The notes under the pieces are model-generated. The model made no database searches. It was not told the DNA's origin and saw only the letters and a list, made by a program, of their open reading frames with translations. This document shows, one piece after another, positions 16,325 through 23,149 of a DNA stretch of 64,000 nucleotides; position 1 is the first letter of the stretch; each line of letters opens with the position of its first letter. The DNA lies in the NCBI RefSeq assembly GCF_044377145.1, contig NZ_JBILJQ010000004.1:1-64000 (forward strand). The letters run 5' to 3'. The stretch comes from Aquimonas sp044377145 (GTDB lineage Bacteria; Pseudomonadota; Gammaproteobacteria; Xanthomonadales; Xanthomonadaceae). The position numbers and the translations under genes were made by a program.

Positions 16325-17100
16325 AGATGCTTCAGCTGTTGACGTATTTGCGGCAGGCAGCGGCGGCTGATTTCCAGCGCGGCCTGATCGTGTTTCAGCA
16401 AGGCATGCACCTGGCCATCGTTGCCGCGGCGCAGTTCGCGCAGCTCGGAGCGTGCGACCAGGCAGTTGCGGTGGATGCGCAGGAACAGCTCGGGGAACTC
16501 CAGCTCCAGCGACTTCAGCGAGTCCTCGATCAGGTCCTCACCGCTGCGGTGGTGAACCACCACGTACTTCTCTTCCGCCTGCAGGAAGGTGATGTCGACT
16601 ACAGGAATCAGCCGCAGCGAACCGCGCAGGCGCGCGCACAGATGCGTTCGCGCCTGATCGCGCGGCACGGCCTGCAAACGCTCGACCGCACGGCCTCGAC
16701 CCAGCGCACGGGCGCGCTCGATCGCCGCATGCAGGCGCTCGGCGCGCACCGGCTTCAGCAGATAGTCGAGCGCGCGCGCTTCGAATGCGGCCAACGCATG
16801 GCCTTCGTAGGCGGTGCAGAACACCACGGCGGGAGGCTGCGGCTGCGCGGCCAGGTGCCGCGCGGCCTCCAGGCCGTTCATCACCGGCATGTCGATATCC
16901 AGCAGCACGATGTCGGGATTGAGCCGATCCACCTGCTCGCAGGCCTCGCGACCGTCGGCGGCCTCGCCAACCACGCGCACGCCGGCTTCGTCCTCCAGCA
17001 GGTCGCGCAGGCGCTGCCGCGCCAAGTGCTCATCGTCCACCACCAGAACAGTCAGTTCGGCGGTGTCGGCGGGGTCAGGTCGGGCGTGCGGGGCATCCAT
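16321..17100 (-). CDS. algR: LytTR-type response regulator AlgR
   Basis: The 259-residue protein has a receiver domain (VLVVDDEHLARQRL, phospho-Asp in IVLLDIDMPVMNG, Thr in FCTAYE, Lys in LLKPVR) and a C-terminal LytTR DNA-binding domain (ITFLQAEEKYVVVHHRSGEDLI, FLRIHRNCLVAR). AlgR-type regulators act on cell-surface and virulence genes in pseudomonads. The ATG at 17100 is preferred and lies inside the end of the sensor kinase gene, an overlap of 49 bases. The stop overlaps the hemC start (ATGA). Confidence 0.92.
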   Translation of the reverse strand: MDAPHARPDPADTAELTVLVVDDEHLARQRLRDLLEDEAGVRVVGEAADGREACEQVDRLNPDIVLLDIDMPVMNGLEAARHLAAQPQPPAVVFCTAYEGHALAAFEARALDYLLKPVRAERLHAAIERARALGRGRAVERLQAVPRDQARTHLCARLRGSLRLIPVVDITFLQAEEKYVVVHHRSGEDLIEDSLKSLELEFPELFLRIHRNCLVARSELRELRRGNDGQVHALLKHDQAALEISRRCLPQIRQQLKHL

Positions 17101-18125
17101 AAAGTCACCGAATAGTAGCCGGGGGCAGGCACCACAGTCATCCACGCTGCAGGCCCGAAGTAGTGCTGCAAACGCTGCTCGATACTGGCCTGGGCGTGCT
17201 GGTTGCCGGCGCCTTGTCCGGGCTGCTCGGGGCACGGGTTATCGACCTGCACCTCGATGCCGCCGTCGGCGCAGCTGACCCGCAAATGCACTTCGCCGCC
17301 CTGCCCCAGCCGCGCCACGCCATGCAGCACCGCGTTCTCAAGCAGCGGCTGCAGCAACAGCCGCGGCAGCCGCTGGGTGCGCGGGCAATCGGCGTCGATC
17401 TCGCTGCGCAGGCGCAGCCGGTCGCCCAGGCGCAGCCGCTCGATCGCCAGGTAGCGATCCACCAGATCGAGTTCCTCGCCGAGGGTCCAATCGCCCTGGC
17501 CCGCGCCGAGCGCGGCGCGAAAGACTTCCGAGAGATCCTCGATGGCGCGCTCGGCCGTACGCGGATCGCGTCGAACCAGGCTGACGATGCTGTTCAAGCT
17601 GTTGAACAGGAAATGCGGCCGGATACGCGCCTGCAATGCCCGCACCTCCGCCTGCGCGCTGGCCTGCACCTGCGCCTGCCACAGCTGCTGTACGTAGAAA
17701 TAGCGCAGCAAGGCGGCCGCAAGCAGTCCGGCGACTGCCGCGCAGGACAGCGCGAACTGCAGGCCATGCCCACTGGGCACGGTCAGGTCCAGCCCCAGGG
17801 TGAGGTCAAGCTGGTTGACCGCTGCAGCGCCGGTCAGGGTGGTCAGGGTTGGCAGGATCCAACCCGCAAGAATCGACAGTCCGCGTGGCCGGATCCGCAG
17901 AATCACCGGCCGCAACTTGCACAGCAGCACGCACGCCAGCAGAGCCAGCCACTGCGCGAACAGACTGGCAACGAACAATCGGCTGCCGGCGGTGGCCGGA
18001 TCGCCGCTGGCGCCCGGCATCAGCACCGCCGCCAGCACGATTATCTGCGCCGCGACCATCACCACGAACAGGGTGGGCACGCGGCAGAAGTCGGGCAGCC
18101 AGTCGTCGATGGGGGCGGAGATCAT
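17052..18125 (-). CDS. algZ: LytS/AlgZ-type sensor histidine kinase
   Basis: The 357-residue inner-membrane kinase has about four to five N-terminal helices, then the His_kinase (LytS/YehU) dimerisation motif ARIRPHFLFNSLN with the phosphorylated His, and an ATPase region with LLQPLLENAVLHGV and VDNPC. There is no large periplasmic sensor. It sits directly upstream of algR, with which it overlaps, so it is the cognate partner. The esterase gene lies 35 bases upstream in the same direction. Confidence 0.9.
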   Translation of the reverse strand: MISAPIDDWLPDFCRVPTLFVVMVAAQIIVLAAVLMPGASGDPATAGSRLFVASLFAQWLALLACVLLCKLRPVILRIRPRGLSILAGWILPTLTTLTGAAAVNQLDLTLGLDLTVPSGHGLQFALSCAAVAGLLAAALLRYFYVQQLWQAQVQASAQAEVRALQARIRPHFLFNSLNSIVSLVRRDPRTAERAIEDLSEVFRAALGAGQGDWTLGEELDLVDRYLAIERLRLGDRLRLRSEIDADCPRTQRLPRLLLQPLLENAVLHGVARLGQGGEVHLRVSCADGGIEVQVDNPCPEQPGQGAGNQHAQASIEQRLQHYFGPAAWMTVVPAPGYYSVTLWMPRTPDLTPPTPPN

Positions 18126-18160
18126 CCGCAGAAGTATGCCTGCGGCGTCACCGTCAGCGA

Positions 18161-18832
18161 CTACCGCTGCTCGCCGAGCAGATGCCGTTCCATCCAGCCG
18201 GCGAGATCATTCAACTCCTCCGCGCAGACGCTGTGGGGCATGGCATAGCTTTGCCACTCAACCGGATGCCCCCAATGCTCCAGCTGCTGGCGCGTGGTCT
18301 GGCCCAGCAGCTGCGGGACGATTGGATCCAGCGCGCCATGGCCGATGAAGACAGGCAGCCCTTTCTGCATGTCGCTCAAGCGGCTTTCGATACGCGTAGC
18401 GATCGGCAGATAGGTCGAAAGTGCAACTATTCCGGCGAGCCGTTCGGCATGTTGCAGGCCTGCGGCCAGTGCGATCGCGCCGCCCTGCGAGAACCCGGCC
18501 AGTAGAATCCTGTGCGACTCGACGCCGCGGCTGCGCTCGCGCGCGATCAAGGCCTCGATTGCAGCCACCGAGGCCAGAATGCCGGCCTCGTCCTCGACCG
18601 CTGTGAGGCTCAGCCCGAACAGGTCGTACCAGCCGCGCATGCGCATGCCGGCATTGAGGGTGATCGCGCGCACGGGTGCATGTGGAAACACGAAGCGCAG
18701 CGACGGCCACCCCGGACGCACCAGCTCAGGCACCATCGGCTCGAAGTCATGCCCGTCGGCACCCAGCCCATGCAACCAGATGACACTGTGCAGCGGGCGT
18801 TCGCCAGTGGTGATTTCAACGCAATCAAGCAT
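18161..18832 (-). CDS. Phospholipase/carboxylesterase family alpha/beta hydrolase
   Basis: This 223-residue cytoplasmic esterase has the family motifs LHGLGADGHDF (oxyanion region), LAGFSQGG with the nucleophile Ser, the acid Asp in HGALDPIVP and the catalytic His in YAMPHSVC. It matches short-chain carboxylesterases such as Pseudomonas EstB. The natural substrate is unknown. It is the first gene of an apparent esterase-algZ-algR-hemC run. Confidence 0.92.
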   Translation of the reverse strand: MLDCVEITTGERPLHSVIWLHGLGADGHDFEPMVPELVRPGWPSLRFVFPHAPVRAITLNAGMRMRGWYDLFGLSLTAVEDEAGILASVAAIEALIARERSRGVESHRILLAGFSQGGAIALAAGLQHAERLAGIVALSTYLPIATRIESRLSDMQKGLPVFIGHGALDPIVPQLLGQTTRQQLEHWGHPVEWQSYAMPHSVCAEELNDLAGWMERHLLGEQR

Positions 18833-18906
18833 GGGCTACTCCAGTTTTGAGCGGCCGAGTGTACGGCGCTGGCATCGACCCGCCGAGCGTGCCAGCATCC
18901 GCGCCC

Positions 18907-19848
18907 ATGATAGATATCGTCGTCCTGTTCTTCCTGTTGGGCCTGATTGCGCGGCTGGCGAAGTCCGATCTGCGGCTGCCTGAAGCCGTGTACGAGATCC
19001 TGTCGATCTACCTGCTGCTGGCGATCGGGCTGAAGGGCGGCGTCGAGCTGTCCAAACACGCATTGTCCGATCTGCTGCCGCAAGTAGCGGGCACCATGGC
19101 GCTTGGGTTTGCGATTCCGCTCGCCCTGTTCCCGCTGCTGCGACTGTTGAAGTTCTCATCGCCTGACAGCGCTTCGCTGGCAGCGCACTACGGCTCGGTC
19201 AGCGTGGTGACGTTTGCAGTCGCCACCGCGATGCTCGACCGCGCCGGCATCGCCTACGAATCACATGCCGCGCTGTGGGTGGCCGTGATGGAAGCGCCGG
19301 CCTTGGTCGCCGGCATCCTGCTGGCGCGGCTGAGCCGGCTGCGGGAGGTCCGCTGGGCTGAGCTGGCACACGAAGTCGCGTTCGGCAAATCGGTGCTGCT
19401 GCTGGCCGGCGGTCTGGCCATTGGCGCCATCGCCGGCGTTGAAGGCAGTGCGCCGATTGCGGCTGTGTTCGTTGATCCCTTCCGCGGCATGCTGGCGCTG
19501 TTCCTGCTGGAACTCGGCCTGGTTGCGGGCGGCAGGCTGCGCGAGATCGGGCCTTTCGGACCGCGCCTGCTGCTGATCGGACTGTGCTTCCCGCCGGTGC
19601 TGGCTGTCGCCGGCGCGGCACTCGGCGTGGCGCTGGATCTGTCGGTCGGCGGTGTTGCCCTGCTCGCCACCCTGGCCGCCAGCGCGAGTTACATCGCTGC
19701 ACCCACGGCCATGCGCATGGCCGTGCCTGAAGCCAATGCCGCGCTGTCCATCGCCGCCTCGCTCGGCATCAGCTTCCCGTTCAACGTGATCATCGGCATT
19801 CCCCTGTACCTCAAGCTCGCCCAATGGATGGGAGGCCCTTCCACATGA
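18907..19848 (+). CDS. sbtA: Sodium-dependent bicarbonate transporter, SbtA family
   Basis: The 313-residue protein has about ten membrane helices in two inverted halves, with the family signature HYGSVSVVTFAVATAMLD and the matching ASYIAAPTAMRMAVPEANAA in the second half. SbtA takes up bicarbonate with sodium in cyanobacteria; heterotroph homologues are poorly studied. The ATG at 18907 begins at the first helix. The stop overlaps the start of the PII-like partner gene (ATGA), as in sbtA-sbtB operons. Confidence 0.85.
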   Translation: MIDIVVLFFLLGLIARLAKSDLRLPEAVYEILSIYLLLAIGLKGGVELSKHALSDLLPQVAGTMALGFAIPLALFPLLRLLKFSSPDSASLAAHYGSVSVVTFAVATAMLDRAGIAYESHAALWVAVMEAPALVAGILLARLSRLREVRWAELAHEVAFGKSVLLLAGGLAIGAIAGVEGSAPIAAVFVDPFRGMLALFLLELGLVAGGRLREIGPFGPRLLLIGLCFPPVLAVAGAALGVALDLSVGGVALLATLAASASYIAAPTAMRMAVPEANAALSIAASLGISFPFNVIIGIPLYLKLAQWMGGPST

Positions 19849-20153
19849 CCCTTCCGAAGCACCCGCGCCGACTGTTGGCGATCATCACCGAAGCGGCCCT
19901 GGAAAAATCGCTGGCCCGCGACGCACGCCGCCTTGGCGCACACGGCTACACGGTGTCCGACGTCCGTGGCGCCGGCCACAGTGGCATCCGCGAAGGCAGC
20001 TGGGAGGCCGACCGCAGCATCGAAATGAAGATCATCTGCGATGCCGAGATTGCCGACCGCATCGCCGCGCACGTGCTTGAGCAGTACGGCGCCAACTTCG
20101 GGCTGACTCTTTTTTTCACCGATGTCGAAGTACTGCGGCCGGGCAAGTTTTGA
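19845..20153 (+). CDS. sbtB: PII-like signalling protein SbtB
   Basis: SbtB proteins are trimeric PII-like regulators that bind adenine nucleotides (cAMP, AMP, ATP) and inhibit SbtA. The 102-residue sequence has the ferredoxin-like pattern KHPRRLLAIITEAALEKSL, GAHGYTVSDVRGAGHSGIRE (T-loop region), IKIICDAEIADRIAAHV-like (here MKIICDAEIAD) and LTLFFTDVEVLRPGKF. The redox-active CGPxGC tail known from cyanobacterial SbtB is absent. It overlaps the sbtA stop by 4 bases, supporting a transporter-regulator pair. Confidence 0.84.
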   Translation: MTLPKHPRRLLAIITEAALEKSLARDARRLGAHGYTVSDVRGAGHSGIREGSWEADRSIEMKIICDAEIADRIAAHVLEQYGANFGLTLFFTDVEVLRPGKF

Positions 20154-20255
20154 GCGCCGGACGCACCCTGCCTCTGTGCGGAAAACGCAGTCGATCACAG
20201 TACTCTGCCGTCGCTTCGAGCAGCATGTGCAGTCCGCGTTACACTGCGTAACACC

Positions 20256-20858
20256 ATGCCCAAACTCATTCGTCTGCTGCTCCCCTGTCTGCTCGCGCTG
20301 CCGTGCGCGCTTGCTCACGCCTGGCCCGCCGCGGAAATCGCGAAGACAGGCGGCAGTCTGGAGGTCTCGAGCAACTGCGAGGATCTCTCAGCCGAACCGA
20401 TTACCTACGGCATGGAGTACGACCTGCCGGGCACGGGCCTGCCTGATGGCCCAATCGATATCCATGATGTCTGGCTCGCAGGTGGCTGCGTCGGCTGTCA
20501 CAACCAGACTGCGATGGGTGAGCTGCGCCTCGATGATCCGCAATTCGCGGGCTATCAACTGGTGCTTGCGGTCAGCTTCCGCAACCCCGAGCTGCTGCGG
20601 GTGGATCCGGGAAATCCGGAAAACAGCCTCCTGTACGCGCAGCTCAACTGCTCCCCGCCCCAGACCTATCCAGCGATGCCGCCCCCCGATGGCGAAGTCG
20701 TCACACGCATTCCGCGACGCTTGCGCGCACTGATCTATGACTGGATCCAACAGGGTGCGCGCGGCTTCGATGTCGACGGCAATCCTTACAGCCAGACCCT
20801 CTTCCGGGATTCATTGGAATCCACGCGCAGTCAGCGCAACCTTGCCCCCGCCCCATAA
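20256..20858 (+). CDS. Exported protein with one haem-c motif (CVGCH)
   Basis: The 200-residue protein has a signal peptide (cleavage near AHAWP, residue 22), a single CxxCH haem-attachment motif (CVGCH, about residue 80) and the pattern LRVDPGNPENSLLYAQLNCSPP...MPPPDG, which resembles planctomycete-type cytochrome c domains. The C-terminus carries LFRDSLE (20799-20819), a motif shared with two other exported proteins here. It is probably a periplasmic electron carrier or haem-bearing accessory protein. The next gene, 11 bases downstream, is a paralogue with the same plan. Confidence 0.75.
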   Translation: MPKLIRLLLPCLLALPCALAHAWPAAEIAKTGGSLEVSSNCEDLSAEPITYGMEYDLPGTGLPDGPIDIHDVWLAGGCVGCHNQTAMGELRLDDPQFAGYQLVLAVSFRNPELLRVDPGNPENSLLYAQLNCSPPQTYPAMPPPDGEVVTRIPRRLRALIYDWIQQGARGFDVDGNPYSQTLFRDSLESTRSQRNLAPAP

Positions 20859-20869
20859 CGGAGCCTTGC

Positions 20870-21397
20870 ATGCCGATCCATCAACCGCTGCTGATTCTGA
20901 TGCTTCTCGCCAGCGCGCCGGCTTTCGCTTGGCCTGGCGGTGAGGCGGACTCGTCGAAGTCGCTGCAAAGCCTCGGCGGCTGCGACGCGATTTCGGCGGA
21001 AACACACCCGATCCGCTACAACGTGAGCTTTGAAGGCGATATTCGTCCTTTCATCACCAACCAGTGCGCGTCCTGCCACGGCAGCCAAGGGGGGCTGAGC
21101 CTGAGCACCGCCAATGCCCGGGTCGCCCTGATCGGTGCCAACGAACGCGGCACCCCATCGAACGGTAATTCAGCGATCCTGCGGGTGCGCCCGTTCGAGC
21201 CGTTGGCGAGCTCACTGTTTCTGAAGCTCAACTGTGACGTCCCACCGTTTGGTGGCCGCATGCCACTCGGCGGCAGCGCCAGCACCGAGTTCCAGGCATT
21301 GGTGTACGACTGGATCGCCAGCGGCGCGCTGATGCCGGACTCCTTCGGCGGCGAGCGCCTGTTCATCGGCAGCTTCGAGGACATCGTCCGGCCCTGA
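20870..21397 (+). CDS. Exported protein with one haem-c motif (CASCH)
   Basis: This 175-residue protein has a signal peptide (cleavage near AFAWP, residue 21), the haem-attachment motif CASCHGSQGGLSL, and RPFEPLASSLFLKLNCDVPPFGGRMP, followed by a helix QALVYDWIASGA that is also found in its neighbour (RALIYDWIQQGA). The two proteins are therefore diverged paralogues. It ends LFIGSFEDIVRP. It is likely periplasmic; a redox partner is not evident. A perfect hairpin lies 24 bases beyond the stop and separates it from the convergent DUF1501 gene. Confidence 0.77.
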   Translation: MPIHQPLLILMLLASAPAFAWPGGEADSSKSLQSLGGCDAISAETHPIRYNVSFEGDIRPFITNQCASCHGSQGGLSLSTANARVALIGANERGTPSNGNSAILRVRPFEPLASSLFLKLNCDVPPFGGRMPLGGSASTEFQALVYDWIASGALMPDSFGGERLFIGSFEDIVRP

Positions 21398-21420
21398 GTC
21401 GCGTCGATCAACGCTCTAAA

Positions 21421-21454
21421 GAGAACGGCGCCGGGTCACCCCGGCGCCGTTCTC
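21421..21454. terminator. Perfect 15-base-pair bidirectional hairpin
   Basis: GAGAACGGCGCCGGG and CCCGGCGCCGTTCTC pair perfectly around a TCAC loop, between the stops of the convergent cytochrome-like (21397) and DUF1501 (21474) genes. There is no long U-tract on either side, but position and stem strength suggest a shared terminator. Confidence 0.8.
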
Positions 21455-21473
21455 ATGTTCAGCGTCGCAACGA

Positions 21474-23138
21474 TCAGACCACCAGGAAGGGCACCGTCTG
21501 AGTGTTGTAAGCCATCACCGACGCGTTCGGATGCGCACCATTGGTGAAGCTGCTGATGTTGGGGAACAGCAGCGGCAGGTCGGCAGGACTCACGCCCATC
21601 CAGCGCGCCAGAGTCGCCGACATCTGATCGACCGACGTGGTCGGCAGGAACTCACCACGGTTGAAGCACTCACCGAGCGCGTCCGGCGCGCCGGTGAAGC
21701 TGCGGTTCAACAGCTGCAGCGGGTAGCGACCGTAGATCTGGTTGCCCAACAGCGGACCGCCCTGGGAGGACGGCGCCGCCATCACCATCTGCACCGCGCC
21801 CCAGGCGTGGTCGGTGCCATTGCCGTTGGAGTTGATGGTGCGCGAGAACTCGCTCATGGTGAAGGTCACCACTTCGTTCTTCACTCCGCTGTAGCCCGCG
21901 ACGTTGTTCAGAATCTCCAGCGCTTCGTTGAAACGAAGCATCGCCTGAGAAACCTGCTGCAACAGGCCCTGATGGCCGTTCCACACGCCGTTGGCGGGCC
22001 GCGCGTTGGGGATCTGACCACCGTGGGTGTCGTAACCGCCGGTGCTGACATAGAACACCTGCCGGTTGGCGGCGATGGCGCCGCCCGACAGGCGGCTGAC
22101 CGCGATCATCCGCGCCACCTGGCGCAGCTGCTGGCCAAGCCCGGAGTTGGGGATGGCCGCAACCGCCGTGTTGAATGCGGCGTATGTGGTGCCGGTTGTC
22201 AGTCCGGTGATCGCCTGGTTGACCGTGCTGGCCAAGCTCAGCGAGCGACTGAGCACGTCCTTGTAAGCGCCGGTGAACGCCTGCGGGTAGGTTTCATTCA
22301 GCAGCCCCTGCAGCACCTCGCGGCGCTTGTCGCCCGCATTGGTGGCACCCGAATAGTTGTTCAGGGTCACCGAGGGCGAGGTTGCACTGGTCGACATCCG
22401 GTACGGGAACAGGTTCTGCCCGTTCGGGTACTCGCCAACCAGGAAGCGGGTCTGTCCGGAAATCGAGATGCAGGGCGCCAGACCGTTTGCTGGCGGGAGG
22501 TTCAGCAGCTCGCCGGCCATCCGGCCGCCCCAACCGCTGGGATCGCTGGAATTGTTGCCGCCGCCAATCATCCACAGGCTGGTCTGATCGTTGTGCGAGT
22601 ACAGCTGTGGTGGGCGTCGCAGGGAGTTGAAACCCTGCCGGCGCAGCGGCTCCACCAAGGGGCCAACGTTGGCGACGAAGGTCAGCTTGCCCTGGTTGAA
22701 CAGGGTCTGCAGCTCCGGCACGGCCGGGTTCAGGCCGTACTGGTTGCCAAGGATGCCGAGCGCCGGCGGCATGAAGGTGTTGCCCTGATCGATGGCACCC
22801 GGTCTATCGATGCCAAGACGGTCCGCGGTGCCCTGAAACAGGCCACCGCGTGAGGTGACGTACCAGCCGAAGGGTGTGGGGCTGTAACCGCTCAGCGGCG
22901 AACGGCCGGCCACCGGGATGTTGGTGCTGTTGTCGCCCGGAATAAGCAGGTTCCAGGAGTCATTGCCGCCGGACAGATAAATGCAGACCAGGGCCTTGTA
23001 ACCGGTCGGCGCAGTGCCGGCCAGAGCCGTGCCCATCATGGAAAGCTGGGGCACGAAGGTTGAAGCCGCGCCCGAGGCGGCCATGCAGGCGGCGCCCTTG
23101 AGGAAGTCGCGGCGCTTGTCGAAGTGGATGCGGGACAT
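21474..23138 (-). CDS. DUF1501 family protein, Tat-exported
   Basis: The 554-residue protein begins with a twin-arginine signal (KRRDFLKGAACMAASGAAS), so it is exported folded. The body fits DUF1501, an alkaline-phosphatase-superfamily group: YKALVCIYLSGGNDSWNLLIP near the start, YDTHGGQIPNARP, VVTFTMSEFSRTINSNGNGTDHAWG with the conserved Asp/His, and LLGNQIYGRYP. The enzymatic activity is not known. It lies 11 bases downstream of the DUF1800 gene, its usual partner. Confidence 0.9.
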   Translation of the reverse strand: MSRIHFDKRRDFLKGAACMAASGAASTFVPQLSMMGTALAGTAPTGYKALVCIYLSGGNDSWNLLIPGDNSTNIPVAGRSPLSGYSPTPFGWYVTSRGGLFQGTADRLGIDRPGAIDQGNTFMPPALGILGNQYGLNPAVPELQTLFNQGKLTFVANVGPLVEPLRRQGFNSLRRPPQLYSHNDQTSLWMIGGGNNSSDPSGWGGRMAGELLNLPPANGLAPCISISGQTRFLVGEYPNGQNLFPYRMSTSATSPSVTLNNYSGATNAGDKRREVLQGLLNETYPQAFTGAYKDVLSRSLSLASTVNQAITGLTTGTTYAAFNTAVAAIPNSGLGQQLRQVARMIAVSRLSGGAIAANRQVFYVSTGGYDTHGGQIPNARPANGVWNGHQGLLQQVSQAMLRFNEALEILNNVAGYSGVKNEVVTFTMSEFSRTINSNGNGTDHAWGAVQMVMAAPSSQGGPLLGNQIYGRYPLQLLNRSFTGAPDALGECFNRGEFLPTTSVDQMSATLARWMGVSPADLPLLFPNISSFTNGAHPNASVMAYNTQTVPFLVV

Positions 23139-23149
23139 GGCGTGACTCC

